A DNA stretch of 64,000 nt, taken from contig CAYZPM010000013.1 of the NCBI GenBank assembly GCA_964480365.1, forward strand, positions 1 through 64,000, written 5' to 3'. The stretch is from CAIQPV01 sp964480365. GTDB lineage: Bacteria > Pseudomonadota > Gammaproteobacteria > Burkholderiales > Gallionellaceae. Made by a program: the position numbers and the translations under genes. Shown piece after piece: positions 51,340 through 60,742 of the stretch; positions within the stretch are counted from its first letter, which is position 1; each line of letters starts with the position of its first letter. The notes under the pieces are model-generated. The model saw nothing but the letters and a program-made list of their open reading frames with translations. It had not been told where the DNA came from and made no database searches.

Positions 51340-51780
51340 TTACCAGTTTCCTGCCTGAATTCCGTGCTCTTCCAGTAATGCCTTGATCTTTGGTTCCGGT
51401 TTCCAGTAGTTCGGCCCCTTGAGGAACTTGCCATTTGAGTCGTATATCGGGTTGCCGTTCTCGTCCAGCTTGCTCTCATTGCTGTCCATGATAACGTCCA
51501 GCACTTCTTCCAGTGGCAAGCCGTATTTCAATGCCTCGGATCGACAGTACACCGTAATGTCGCCGAGCAAGTCGGCTATTGCAACGGCGATATCCGCATG
51601 GCTACCCCCATTTTGCGCAAGCTGTACGATCTCGTCAATTTCATGTACCTCGTCCAGCAAGGTTGTCTTGAACTTGGTCAAGCGATCTTGCACGTCGGAG
51701 GGTAATGATGGCATGTCGTTGGCGGGAAGTTTATACATTGCGTTCATCGCGGCAATGCGCTGATCAAATGGTTTTTTCAT
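51340..51780 (-). CDS. MazG/HisE-like all-alpha NTP pyrophosphohydrolase
   Basis: 146 residues. The helical core has LLDEVHEIDEIV (Glu-X2-Glu-type metal site) and AVAIADLLGDITVYC (second acidic site), as in MazG-like enzymes and phosphoribosyl-ATP diphosphatases. The C-terminal NESKLDENGNPIYDSNGKFLKGPNYW is typical of the MazG-like pyrophosphohydrolases. Likely substrate is a nucleoside triphosphate; which one cannot be told. The start at 51780 (MKKPFDQRIAAM) is preferred to one 54 bases upstream. Confidence 0.8.
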   Translation of the reverse strand: MKKPFDQRIAAMNAMYKLPANDMPSLPSDVQDRLTKFKTTLLDEVHEIDEIVQLAQNGGSHADIAVAIADLLGDITVYCRSEALKYGLPLEEVLDVIMDSNESKLDENGNPIYDSNGKFLKGPNYWKPEPKIKALLEEHGIQAGNW

Positions 51781-51912
51781 TGTAAATGTAGGTGGTTGAC
51801 GGTAAGGTTTTGAAATTATATGCGTATTATGCAAGTTTGAGCATACTACAGCGCCGACAAATACGGCGTCAGGCGACTCTTGCTCGGGTTATAGGCGGAA
51901 AAGGAATTAGTT

Positions 51913-51942
51913 TTGTCTCAGACAAGGTCGGCATGCTAAAAT
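51913..51942 (+). promoter_or_regulatory. Possible gyrA promoter
   Basis: TTGTCT (51913-51918), 18-base spacer, TAAAAT (51937-51942). The predicted start near 51949 leaves a leader of about 33 bases. Confidence 0.45.
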
Positions 51943-51981
51943 TACAGGCTGATTTATAAGCTTTTTAAGGTATTGCCATAC

Positions 51982-54570
51982 ATGGAACAATTCGCTAAAG
52001 AAACCCTGCCGGTCAGCCTCGAACAGGAGATGCGCAAATCGTATCTCGAATACGCGATGAGCGTGATAGTCGGGCGAGCACTACCCGATGCACGCGATGG
52101 ACTCAAGCCGGTACACCGCCGTGTGCTGTTTGCCATGCACGAATTATCCAACGACTGGAACAAGGCCTACAAGAAGTCGGCGCGTATCGTCGGCGACGTA
52201 ATCGGTAAATACCACCCGCACGGCGACACGGCGGTATACGACACCATCGTGCGCATGGCGCAGAATTTCTCCTTGCGTTACATGCTGGTGGACGGGCAGG
52301 GCAACTTTGGTTCGGTGGACGGAGATAACGCGGCGGCGATGCGTTACACCGAAATCCGCATGTCGCGGATCGCGCATGAGTTGCTGGCCGATCTGGACAA
52401 GGAAACCGTTGATTTCGGGCCGAACTACGACGGTTCCGAGCATGAGCCGCTGGTATTGCCCGCGCGCTTCCCTAACTTGCTGGTGAATGGTTCTTCCGGC
52501 ATTGCAGTGGGTATGGCGACCAATATTCCGCCGCACAATATGGGCGAAGTAATCGACGCTTGCTTGGCGCTGCTGAAAAATCCGGAAATGGATATCGAGG
52601 AATTGATCGACATCGTCCCCGCGCCGGACTTTCCGACGGCAGGCTTTATCTACGGCACGGCGGGCGTCAAGGAAGGCTACCGCACCGGGCGCGGGCGGGT
52701 GGTGATGCGTGCGCGTACCCATTTCGAGGATATCGGCAAGGGCGAGCGTCAGGCCATTATCATCGACGAGCTGCCCTATCAGGTGAACAAGGCTAATTTG
52801 CTGATCAAAATCGGCGAGTTGGTGCGCGAGAAAAAAATCGAGGGTATTTCCGAAATCCGCGACGAGTCGGACAAGTCCGGGATGCGCGCGGTGATCGAGT
52901 TGAAGCGCAATGAAGTGCCGGAAGTGATCCTTAATCAACTGTTCAAGATGACGCAGTTGCAGGACAGCTTCGGCATGAACATGGTGGCGCTGCTCGACGG
53001 TCAGCCCAAGTTGCTCAATTTGAAACAATTCCTCGACGCCTTTCTGCGCCATCGCCGCGAAGTGGTGACGCGCCGCACGGTGTTTGAACTGCGCAAGGCG
53101 AGGGATCGAGGTCACGTTCTGGAAGGTTTGGCGGTTGCGCTGTCCAACGTGGACGAAATCATCGCACTGATCAAGGCGGCGGCTGCGCCCGCCGAGGCCA
53201 AGCGCGAATTGATGGCGCGTTCCTGGCATTCTTCGCTGGTGGAAGACATGCTGAGTCGCGTGAGCGGTGCCTCGCGTCCGGAAAACCTGTTGCCGGAATT
53301 CGGCCTGGTGGGGGAGGGCAGTCAGCGCGCCTACAAACTTTCCGATGTGCAGGCGCAAGCCATCCTAGAACTACGCTTGCAGCGTTTGACCGGGCTGGAA
53401 CAGGACAAGATCGTCGGCGAATATCGCGAAGTGATGGACAAGATTGCCGACCTGCTCGACATTCTGGCCAGGCCCGAGCGTATCACGCAAATCATCGGCG
53501 ATGAATTGGTCGCGATCAAGGCACAGTACGGCGACAAACGCCGCAGCGAGATTGTCACCCACACGCAAGACATGAGCATGGAAGACCTGATCGCGCCGGA
53601 AGACGTGGTGGTCACGCTGTCGCACGGCGGCTACATGAAAGCGCAGAAACTGGACGAATATGCTGCGCAGAAGCGCGGCGGTCGCGGCAAGCAGGCGGCC
53701 AGCACCAAGGAAGACGATTTCGTCGATAACCTGTTTATCGCCAACACCCACGACTACATCCTGTGTTTCTCCAGTCGGGGGCAGGTGTACTGGATCAAGG
53801 TGTATGACGTGCCGCAGGGTTCGCGCACCAGCCGTGGCAAACCGATAATCAATTTGCTGCCGCTGGAAGAGGGCGAGAAAATCAATGCGATCCTGCCGGT
53901 GAAGGAGTTTTCGGAATATCAATTCGTCTTCTTCGCCACTGCACTCGGTACAGTGAAAAAGACCCCGCTGTCCGATTTTGCCAACCCGCGCAAGGCAGGC
54001 ATCATCGCCATCAACCTGGATGAGGGCGATTACCTGATCGGCGTGGCGCTGACGGACGGCAAGCACGACGTGATGCTGTTCTCCGACGGCGGCAAGGCAG
54101 TGCGCTTTGACGAGAATGATGTTCGTTCCATGGGGCGCGTGTCGCGCGGTGTGCGCGGCATGAGGCTGGCAGCGAAACAGCAGGTGATCGCGCTGCTGGT
54201 GGCTGAAGACGAAAGCCAGACGGTGCTGACCGCGACAGAGAACGGCTACGGCAAGCGTACCCCGATTGCGGAATATACCCGCCATGGGCGCGGCACACAG
54301 GGCATGATTGCGATTCAGACTTCTGAGCGCAATGGCAAAGTGGTGGCCGCTACTCTGGTGACGACGGAAGATGAGATCATGCTGATAGGCACCAACGGCG
54401 TGCTGATCCGTACCCGCGTCAAGGAAATTCGCGAGATGGGCCGAACTACACAAGGGGTAACGCTGATTAATCTGGGCAAGGACGACAAACTGGCTGGTTT
54501 GAGCCGAATTGCCGAGCCGGAAGAAATAGGGTCGGAAGACGGCGAGCAGGGAGAAGAGGCAGAGGACTAA
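51982..54570 (+). CDS. gyrA: DNA gyrase subunit A
   Basis: 862-residue catalytic subunit that introduces negative supercoils with GyrB. The active-site tyrosine is Tyr122 (AAMRYTEIRMS), as in E. coli. The quinolone region reads HPHGDTAVYDTI, with Thr83 and Asp87; Thr83 is natural in several proteobacteria. The C-terminal pinwheel has the GyrA box (QKRGGRGK, about residue 560), which separates it from ParC, and an acidic tail. ATG 51982 (MEQFAKETLPVS) is the natural start. It leads the serC-pheA-hisC run, the classic betaproteobacterial order. Confidence 0.98.
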   Translation: MEQFAKETLPVSLEQEMRKSYLEYAMSVIVGRALPDARDGLKPVHRRVLFAMHELSNDWNKAYKKSARIVGDVIGKYHPHGDTAVYDTIVRMAQNFSLRYMLVDGQGNFGSVDGDNAAAMRYTEIRMSRIAHELLADLDKETVDFGPNYDGSEHEPLVLPARFPNLLVNGSSGIAVGMATNIPPHNMGEVIDACLALLKNPEMDIEELIDIVPAPDFPTAGFIYGTAGVKEGYRTGRGRVVMRARTHFEDIGKGERQAIIIDELPYQVNKANLLIKIGELVREKKIEGISEIRDESDKSGMRAVIELKRNEVPEVILNQLFKMTQLQDSFGMNMVALLDGQPKLLNLKQFLDAFLRHRREVVTRRTVFELRKARDRGHVLEGLAVALSNVDEIIALIKAAAAPAEAKRELMARSWHSSLVEDMLSRVSGASRPENLLPEFGLVGEGSQRAYKLSDVQAQAILELRLQRLTGLEQDKIVGEYREVMDKIADLLDILARPERITQIIGDELVAIKAQYGDKRRSEIVTHTQDMSMEDLIAPEDVVVTLSHGGYMKAQKLDEYAAQKRGGRGKQAASTKEDDFVDNLFIANTHDYILCFSSRGQVYWIKVYDVPQGSRTSRGKPIINLLPLEEGEKINAILPVKEFSEYQFVFFATALGTVKKTPLSDFANPRKAGIIAINLDEGDYLIGVALTDGKHDVMLFSDGGKAVRFDENDVRSMGRVSRGVRGMRLAAKQQVIALLVAEDESQTVLTATENGYGKRTPIAEYTRHGRGTQGMIAIQTSERNGKVVAATLVTTEDEIMLIGTNGVLIRTRVKEIREMGRTTQGVTLINLGKDDKLAGLSRIAEPEEIGSEDGEQGEEAED

Positions 54571-54571
54571 G

Positions 54572-54666
54572 CCCCTTCCAACTCCCCCTTGTCAGTACGA
54601 AAATTTTTGTTCCGGCACAGGAGAGCAAAACGTCCCCTCTCCTGACAAGGGGATGGTTGGGAAGGG
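54572..54666. repeat. CCCCTTCC inverted-repeat element (family D)
   Basis: Between gyrA and serC. CCCCTTCCAACTCCCCCTTG and TCAG face CTGACAAGGGGATGGTTGGG and AAGGG, around a 46-base centre. Its arms resemble the element at 20405. Confidence 0.8.
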
Positions 54667-54719
54667 TTCGATTTTCCTCGGGCAAGATTGTTTATATTGA
54701 AAACTTGAAGTAAGCCAAC

Positions 54720-55799
54720 ATGACTATTTATAACTTCAGCGCAGGCCCGGCAGTGTTGCCGAAAGAAGTGCTACAACAGGCGCAAGCGGAATTGATCGAC
54801 TGGCGCGGCAGCGGCATGTCGGTGATGGAGATGTCGCATCGCGGCAAGGAATTCATGGGCATTCATGCGCAGGCCGAAGCCGATCTGCGCGAGTTGATGG
54901 ACATTCCCGCCAACTACAAGGTGCTGTTCCTGCAAGGCGGCGCGCACCTGCAATTTTCGATGATCCCGTTGAACCTGTTGCGCGGTAAGGCTTCCGCAGA
55001 TTACGTGAATACCGGCGAATGGTCGAAGAGGGCCATTGCCGAAGCAAAGAAATTTGGCGGCGTGAACGTGGTAGCCGACAGTGCGGACAAGAATTTTACC
55101 TATACTCCGGCTTTCAATACCTGGAAATGTGATCCGAATGCGGCCTATCTGCATTACGTAGCGAATGAGACCATAGGCGGCGTTGAGTTTAACTGGGTGC
55201 CGGATTGCGGCGACGTGCCGTTGGTGGCGGACATGTCGTCCAACATTCTGTCGCGTCAGGTTGATGTAACGAAGTTTGGCTTGATCTATGCGGGTGCGCA
55301 AAAGAACATCGGCCCTGCCGGGGTGACGTTGGTTATCGTGCGCGACGACCTGCTCGGTCATGTGGCGGCGCACACGCCGACCATGCTGGATTACAAAATC
55401 CACGCCGACAACGGCTCAATGTACAACACGCCGCCCACCTACGGTATCTACATAGCCGGGCTGGTGTTCCAGTGGTTGAAGAAGAATGGCGGTATCGCGG
55501 CGATGGAGAAGGTCAACATCGCCAAGGCGGAACTGCTATATGCGGCGATAGACGCCAGCGACGGCTTCTACCACTGCCCGGTCGACAAGGCAGACCGCTC
55601 GCGCATGAATGTGCCGTTCAACTTGAAAGATGCCAACCAAGATGCAGACTTCCTGAAGCAGGCTGACGCGCGCGGGCTATTGCAACTGAAAGGCCATCGT
55701 TCTGTCGGCGGCATGCGCGCCTCGATTTATAACGCCATGCCATTGTCGGGCGTACAGGCGCTGGTAGATTTCATGAACGAATTTGCCAAGAAGCCATGA
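54720..55799 (+). CDS. serC: Phosphoserine aminotransferase
   Basis: PLP enzyme of 359 residues making phosphoserine, and 4-phosphohydroxythreonine for pyridoxine synthesis. N-terminal YNFSAGPAVLPKEVLQQA, LFLQGGAHLQFSMIP and PLP lysine in IYAGAQKNIGPAG are diagnostic. Its stop overlaps the pheA ATG (ATGA). Confidence 0.97.
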   Translation: MTIYNFSAGPAVLPKEVLQQAQAELIDWRGSGMSVMEMSHRGKEFMGIHAQAEADLRELMDIPANYKVLFLQGGAHLQFSMIPLNLLRGKASADYVNTGEWSKRAIAEAKKFGGVNVVADSADKNFTYTPAFNTWKCDPNAAYLHYVANETIGGVEFNWVPDCGDVPLVADMSSNILSRQVDVTKFGLIYAGAQKNIGPAGVTLVIVRDDLLGHVAAHTPTMLDYKIHADNGSMYNTPPTYGIYIAGLVFQWLKKNGGIAAMEKVNIAKAELLYAAIDASDGFYHCPVDKADRSRMNVPFNLKDANQDADFLKQADARGLLQLKGHRSVGGMRASIYNAMPLSGVQALVDFMNEFAKKP

Positions 55800-56860
55800 C
55801 CGATAAGTTGAAACAGTGCCGTGCGCAGATAGACCGCATTGACGATGAGATGTTGAAGCTCGTCAATCAACGCGCCGCTATTGCACAGCAGATAGGCCAC
55901 TTGAAAAATAGTGATACGGTGCTGCGTCCGGAGCGCGAGGCGCAGATTTTGCAGCGTATGAAAGAAAATAATCCCGGCCCGCTTCCGGTTCAGAGCGTAA
56001 CGCAGTTGTTCACCGAGGTGATGTCGCATTGTCGCGCGCTGGAAGCACCTCTATCGGTATCCTATCTCGGCCCGGAGGGAACCTTTACCGAGGCAGCTGC
56101 ACTGAAGCGATTCGGTAATGCGATACAAGGGCAGTCTTGCGCGACCATCGACGATGTGTTCCGTTCGGTGGAGAGCGGCGCGGCTGATTATGGTATCGTG
56201 CCTGCGGAGAATTCCACCGAAGGAGCTATAGGCCGGACACTGGATTTGTTGCTGCAAAGCCCGCTCCAAGTATGCGGCGAAGTGATGCTGGCGATCCATC
56301 AATGCCTGCTTGCCAAGCAGTGTGATTTGGGCGCGATCAAGACCGTTTATTCGCATTCGCAATCCTTGGGCCAATGCCAGGGTTGGTTGAATGCGAAACT
56401 GCCGAATGCAGCGCGTATCGCCGTTGCCAGTAATGCCGAAGCAGCGCGTATGGCTGCGGAAAATGCACATAGCGCGGCTATCGCCGGGGTTCAGGCCGCA
56501 GCACATTTCGGCTTGTCAGTATGTGTTGAAAACATTGAGGATGATGCCAACAACACCACACGTTTTTTGGTGCTGGGCAATCAGCAGGTAGCACCTTCCG
56601 GCAAAGATAAAACCTCGCTGGTCATGTCCGCCGCCAACCGTCCGGGCGCGGTGCATGATTTGCTGGTTCCTCTCGCCAAGCACGGCGTCAGCATGACTAA
56701 ACTGGAATCACGCCCGGCGCGTTTTGGTCTGTGGGAGTACATATTTTTTGTTGATATTGAAGGGCATCAGTCCGATGCCAAAGTGGCCATCGCATTGGCC
56801 GAGCTGAAACAAGTTGCCGCGTTTGTGAAGATTTTAGGTTCGTATCCAGTCGCTGTTTAG
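55796..56860 (+). CDS. pheA: Bifunctional chorismate mutase/prephenate dehydratase
   Basis: 354 residues converting chorismate to phenylpyruvate. The chorismate-mutase domain (about 1-88; CRAQIDRIDDEMLKLVNQRAAI) precedes prephenate dehydratase (about 92-270; SYLGPEGTFTEAA, VPAENSTEGAI, NNTTRFLVLG) and an ACT domain (about 280-350; ANRPGAVHDLL and the feedback motif KLESRPAR). Translationally coupled to serC by ATGA. Confidence 0.97.
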   Translation: MTDKLKQCRAQIDRIDDEMLKLVNQRAAIAQQIGHLKNSDTVLRPEREAQILQRMKENNPGPLPVQSVTQLFTEVMSHCRALEAPLSVSYLGPEGTFTEAAALKRFGNAIQGQSCATIDDVFRSVESGAADYGIVPAENSTEGAIGRTLDLLLQSPLQVCGEVMLAIHQCLLAKQCDLGAIKTVYSHSQSLGQCQGWLNAKLPNAARIAVASNAEAARMAAENAHSAAIAGVQAAAHFGLSVCVENIEDDANNTTRFLVLGNQQVAPSGKDKTSLVMSAANRPGAVHDLLVPLAKHGVSMTKLESRPARFGLWEYIFFVDIEGHQSDAKVAIALAELKQVAAFVKILGSYPVAV

Positions 56861-56896
56861 CGACATCGTCGAGTAAACCGAAAACTATAAAAACAC

Positions 56897-56982
56897 CGTC
56901 ATTCCCGCGAAGGCGGGAATCCAGTGGTTTTAAACAAAAGGTATTTTTTGAATGGCTGGATTCCCGCCTTCGCGGGAATGAC
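56897..56982. repeat. Family A palindromic repeat, copy 5 (most complete)
   Basis: Between pheA and hisC. GTCATTCCCGCGAAGGCGGG-AATCCAG is mirrored by CTGGATTCCCGCCTTCGCGG-GAATGAC over about 86 bases, near-perfect in its arms and without a T-run. Confidence 0.9.
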
Positions 56983-57009
56983 AAGAAAAGAGTTTAATCA
57001 AGGTTTCAA

Positions 57010-58113
57010 ATGAATTATTCTGAACTGGCACCACCCTACATCCGCGCCATCGCGGCCTATCAACCCGGCAAGCCGATTTCCGAATTGGAGCGCGAGCTTG
57101 GTATCAGCGGCATCGTCAAGCTGGCCTCCAACGAGAATCCGCTCGGTTGCAGCCCGAAGGCTACAGCCGCGATGCTTGAGGCGATCAAGACCATCGCACT
57201 GTATCCGGACGGTAATGGTTTTGAGTTGAAAGCTGCGCTGTCCAAGCGTTATGGCGTTGAACATGAACGCATGGTGCTGGGTAACGGTTCCAACGACATG
57301 CTGGAATTGGCGGCGCGCGCTTTTCTCACTGTGGGCGACAAGGCGGTGTATTCAGACCATGCCTTTGCGGTGTATCCGCTGGCGACGCAGGCGGTAGGAG
57401 CAACAGGCATCAGCGTGCCAGCGATCAATTTTGGCCATGACCTGGAAGCGATGCTCAAGGCCGCCGTGGAGCAACAAGCCAAGCTGGTGTTTATTGCCAA
57501 CCCGAATAATCCAACCGGCACTTTCCTCGGCGAGGCGGAATTGCTGGGTTTTTTGCGCGCATTGCCGCCGCAGATTCTGGTGGTGCTGGACGAGGCTTAT
57601 AACGAATACCTGCCGGAAGAGTGCTGTTATGACAGCGTAAGTTGGTTGAAGGATTTTCCTAACCTGATTGTTTCGCGCACTTTTTCCAAGGCCTACGGTC
57701 TCGCCGGGTTGCGCGTGGGTTATGCGTTCGCTGATGCACAGGTGGCCGACATGATGAACCGCGTGCGTCAGCCGTTCAACGTCAACAGCGTCGCGCAAGC
57801 CGCCGCTGTAGCGGCCTTGCAGGACGAGGCTTTTGTCAGGCAGACTCACGCATTGAATCAAAGCGGCATGCAACAGATCACACAGGGCTTGAGCAAGCTT
57901 GAGCTGGAATTTATTCCGTCTTATGGCAACTTCATCAGCTTCAAGATTGGCAATGGGTTACAAAAGTATCGCCGTTTGCTGGAATTGGGCGTGATTGTGC
58001 GGCCTGTCGCCAGTTACGACATGCCGGATTATTTGCGGGTGAGCATCGGGTTGGAATCAGAAAACGAAAAATTTTTGTCTGCGCTTAAGCAGGTACTTGG
58101 AGAAACAGCATGA
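57010..58113 (+). CDS. hisC: Histidinol-phosphate aminotransferase
   Basis: PLP enzyme of 367 residues for histidine synthesis; in this context it may also serve aromatic transamination. N-terminal LASNENPLGCSPKA, ANPNNPTGTF, LDEAYNEYL and the PLP lysine SRTFSKAYGLAGLRVGY fit the HisC2 type. It lies between pheA and DAHP synthase, and its stop overlaps the next ATG (ATGA). Confidence 0.95.
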   Translation: MNYSELAPPYIRAIAAYQPGKPISELERELGISGIVKLASNENPLGCSPKATAAMLEAIKTIALYPDGNGFELKAALSKRYGVEHERMVLGNGSNDMLELAARAFLTVGDKAVYSDHAFAVYPLATQAVGATGISVPAINFGHDLEAMLKAAVEQQAKLVFIANPNNPTGTFLGEAELLGFLRALPPQILVVLDEAYNEYLPEECCYDSVSWLKDFPNLIVSRTFSKAYGLAGLRVGYAFADAQVADMMNRVRQPFNVNSVAQAAAVAALQDEAFVRQTHALNQSGMQQITQGLSKLELEFIPSYGNFISFKIGNGLQKYRRLLELGVIVRPVASYDMPDYLRVSIGLESENEKFLSALKQVLGETA

Positions 58114-59126
58114 TTATCGTAATGGGAAAAGATGTCACTGACGAGCAAGTTGGCGCAGTGGTGAAGAGGCTGGAATCAGCGGGCTTGAAGGCCAATATCT
58201 CGCGCGGCATCGAGCGTACCGTGATCGGCGCAATTGGTGACGAACGCCCCCTGACCGAGGAAATGTTTACCTCGCTGCCCGGCGTGGAATCGGCGATGCA
58301 CATCGCCAAACAATACAAAATCGTGTCGCGCGAATCGCACAAGGAAAACACGGTCATTGACATCGGTGGCATCAAGCTTGGCGGAAACCAGATACAGGTT
58401 ATTGCCGGGCCATGCTCGGTGGAAACGCAGGAACAAATGGATTTGTCCGCAAAATTTGTGCATGAGGCAGGTTGCCGCTTGATGCGCGGCGGCGCATTCA
58501 AGCCGCGCACCAGTCCCTATGCTTTTCAGGGCAAAGGCGTGGAAGGGCTGGACATGTTTCGCAAAGCGGCTGATCCATACAAATTGCCCATCGTGACTGA
58601 ACTGATGGACGTGCGCATGCTGGATACCTTCATGGAATACGATGTGGACGTAATTCAGATAGGCACGCGCAACATGCAGAATTTCGATCTGCTCAAGGAA
58701 GTGGGGCGCATCAACAAGCCGGTAATCCTCAAGCGCGGCATGTCGGCCACCATTGCCGAGTGGCTGATGTCGGCTGAATACATCGCGGCGGGCGGCAACC
58801 ACAACATCATTTTCTGCGAACGCGGCATCCGCACCTTCGAGACTTACTACCGCAATGTGCTAGACGTGACCGCCATTCCCGTGCTGAAAAAGGAAACCCA
58901 CCTGCCGGTGATCGTTGATCCTTCCCACGCGGGCGGCAAAGCATGGATGGTGGCGGCATTGTCGCAAGCCTCGCTTGCTGCGGGCGCAGATGGCCTGCTG
59001 GTCGAGATGCATCCCAATCCGTGCGAAGCATGGTGCGATGCCGATCAGGCGCTGACTCCGCCAGAATTGAAAAAGCTGATGGTCACGTTGGGTGCGATTG
59101 CCGGGGCGGTCGGGCGCACGCTTTAA
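58110..59126 (+). CDS. aroF: 3-deoxy-7-phosphoheptulonate (DAHP) synthase, type I-beta
   Basis: First enzyme of the shikimate pathway, 338 residues. An N-terminal ferredoxin-like regulatory domain (about 1-70; MIIVMGKDVTDEQVGAVVKR) precedes the barrel with GPCSVETQEQM, GGAFKPRTSPYAFQG and VDPSHAGGK. This domain layout is that of Thermotoga-type I-beta enzymes and not E. coli AroFGH, so the symbol is by custom. Coupled to hisC by ATGA overlap, and tyrA follows after 3 bases. Confidence 0.94.
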   Translation: MIIVMGKDVTDEQVGAVVKRLESAGLKANISRGIERTVIGAIGDERPLTEEMFTSLPGVESAMHIAKQYKIVSRESHKENTVIDIGGIKLGGNQIQVIAGPCSVETQEQMDLSAKFVHEAGCRLMRGGAFKPRTSPYAFQGKGVEGLDMFRKAADPYKLPIVTELMDVRMLDTFMEYDVDVIQIGTRNMQNFDLLKEVGRINKPVILKRGMSATIAEWLMSAEYIAAGGNHNIIFCERGIRTFETYYRNVLDVTAIPVLKKETHLPVIVDPSHAGGKAWMVAALSQASLAAGADGLLVEMHPNPCEAWCDADQALTPPELKKLMVTLGAIAGAVGRTL

Positions 59127-59129
59127 GCC

Positions 59130-59996
59130 ATGCAGCCTGCCTTTCGCAAAGTCGTCATTTTTGGTGCAGGCCTGATCGGCGGCTCGTTCGCGCTTGCCTT
59201 GCGCAAGGCGGGGGCAGTCAGCGAAGTAGTCGGCTTCGGGCGCAGCATAGCGACGCTTGAGCACGCTAAACAACTCGGCATCCTTGACCGCATCGGCACC
59301 GACCTCGCGGAACTTGGCGATGCCGACTTGGTGTTGCTGGCGACACCTGTTGGGCAGATGGCGGAACTGATGGCGCGCATCGCGCCGCATTTGGGTAAGC
59401 ACACGCTGGTCACCGATGGCGGCAGCACCAAGAGCGATGTGGTGGCTGCGGCCCGCGCGAACCTTGGCAATAAAGTTTCGCAATTCATTCCCGCTCATCC
59501 CATCGCCGGTGCCGAGAAGACCGGCCCGGACGCAGCGCTGGCCGATCTGTATCAAGGCAAGAAAGTGGTGTTGACCCCGCTGCCGGAAAACAGTGTCGAA
59601 TCGGTGGCGCGCGTGCGCAAAGCGTGGGAACTGTGCGGTGCCGTGGTGAGCGAACTGACACCGCAGCAGCACGACGAAGTATTCGCCGCCGTGAGCCATT
59701 TGCCGCATTTGTTGTCGTTCGCGCTGGTACACGATTTGGCGCAACGCGAGAATCGTGATCTGTTGCTATCCTTCGCCGCCAGCGGCTTCCGTGACTTCAC
59801 CCGCATCGCCGCCAGCAGCCCGGAAATGTGGCGCGACATCAGTCTCGCCAACCGCGATGCTTTGATGCGCGAAGTGAAACAGTATGCCGATGAACTGTAT
59901 GTTGTGTATCAAGCGCTGGAAAACAACGATGCCGGCAAGCTGGAGGAGATTTTTCGTCTGTCCAGTGAGGTAAGGGGTAGTTGGAAGCAACAATAA
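59130..59996 (+). CDS. tyrA: Prephenate dehydrogenase
   Basis: NAD-dependent enzyme of 288 residues converting prephenate (or arogenate) to the tyrosine precursor. Rossmann motif VIFGAGLIGGSFALALRKAG, LLATPVGQMAELM, and the catalytic segment FIPAHPIAGAEKTGPDAA are present. C-terminal helices form the dimer. No chorismate-mutase or ACT domain is attached. In relatives aroA follows directly; here about 3 kb of accessory DNA intervene. Confidence 0.95.
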   Translation: MQPAFRKVVIFGAGLIGGSFALALRKAGAVSEVVGFGRSIATLEHAKQLGILDRIGTDLAELGDADLVLLATPVGQMAELMARIAPHLGKHTLVTDGGSTKSDVVAAARANLGNKVSQFIPAHPIAGAEKTGPDAALADLYQGKKVVLTPLPENSVESVARVRKAWELCGAVVSELTPQQHDEVFAAVSHLPHLLSFALVHDLAQRENRDLLLSFAASGFRDFTRIAASSPEMWRDISLANRDALMREVKQYADELYVVYQALENNDAGKLEEIFRLSSEVRGSWKQQ

Positions 59997-60056
59997 ATTC
60001 TCGCCTTTGACACGCAAGGCGAGTATGTTGTGTACCTTAAGTAACTGGAGACGAAC

Positions 60057-60263
60057 ATGATGCAAGCTGTCAGGGCAACCATAGATCCGCAGGGACACGT
60101 CCACTACACCGAGCCGGTGCGTGTGGATGCGCCGCGTCAGGCGCTCGTCATTTTTCTAGATGAAGGTAATGAAACCGCACTGCTGGCACAGCCCGCGCTG
60201 GCAAATGACTGGCTCAAACCGGAGGAGGATGCGGCATGGGAGCATTTGCAGCCGGGCAAGTAA
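60057..60263 (+). CDS. Putative type II antitoxin (partner of PemK/MazF-like toxin)
   Basis: 68 residues: MQAVRATIDPQGHVHYTEPV, then PRQALVIFLDEG and a Leu/Trp-rich acidic tail. The N-terminal half resembles small AbrB/DUF2281-like antitoxins that read 'IDxxGxVxLxEPVxxP'. It overlaps the toxin gene by 28 bases. GGAG precedes the ATG. Assignment rests mainly on size and pairing. Confidence 0.72.
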   Translation: MMQAVRATIDPQGHVHYTEPVRVDAPRQALVIFLDEGNETALLAQPALANDWLKPEEDAAWEHLQPGK

Positions 60264-60568
60264 TTGTCGTTCCCTTCCCGTTTTCTGACCTCAGTGCGCA
60301 AAAATACCGTCCCGCGTTGATACTGGCTGATGCTGGTCGTGGCGATTGGGTGTTGTGCCAAATTACCAGCAATCCATTTTCTGATCCTGACGCGATAGAA
60401 CTGAACGAAAGTGCCTTCAGTCAAGGCAGCCTGCAACGCACCAGCTATGCCCGTCCGGGCAAGCTCTTCACCGCAAACGATAGCTTGTTTGTAAGTCAGG
60501 TCGGGGTTTTACACGCCGCCATTTTTCAACAGGTGCGCGATGCAGTTGTTGCGATGTTGCGGCGATAA
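60236..60568 (+). CDS. PemK/MazF-family endoribonuclease toxin
   Basis: 110 residues. GQVIVVPFPFSDLSAQKYRPALIL is the MazF/PemK N-terminal signature (ribonuclease fold, with Pro-Phe-Ser-Asp and Arg-Pro-Ala). The later ITSNPF and TSYARPGKLFT segments match the family. It should cut mRNA when its antitoxin is lost. It follows tyrA within the accessory block. Confidence 0.85.
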   Translation: MGAFAAGQVIVVPFPFSDLSAQKYRPALILADAGRGDWVLCQITSNPFSDPDAIELNESAFSQGSLQRTSYARPGKLFTANDSLFVSQVGVLHAAIFQQVRDAVVAMLRR

Positions 60569-60586
60569 GGCTGTCGGGGGCTAAGA

Positions 60587-60613
60587 CCGTTCGTGGTGAG
60601 TTTGTCGAACCAC
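60587..60613. repeat. Family C repeat, partial copy
   Basis: CCGTTCGTGGTGAGTTTGTCGAACCAC follows the PemK/MazF-like toxin gene; it matches the left arm of the element at 47154 with one difference. Confidence 0.75.
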
Positions 60614-60742
60614 CTGCTACTTACCTAAAGGCAACTTCGCCGATGGTAGTTCACATTATTCACAGAACCATTCTTCCGCTTGCTTTTTATCAGACTGGTC
60701 TATATGCTGGTCTGCACGTAAATAAATATTGCGGAGTAAATC

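Noticed and set aside
52228..52242. Thr83 in the GyrA quinolone region as a resistance mutation
   Set aside because: Thr is the natural residue at this position in several proteobacteria, and Asp87 is unchanged. Nothing indicates acquired resistance.
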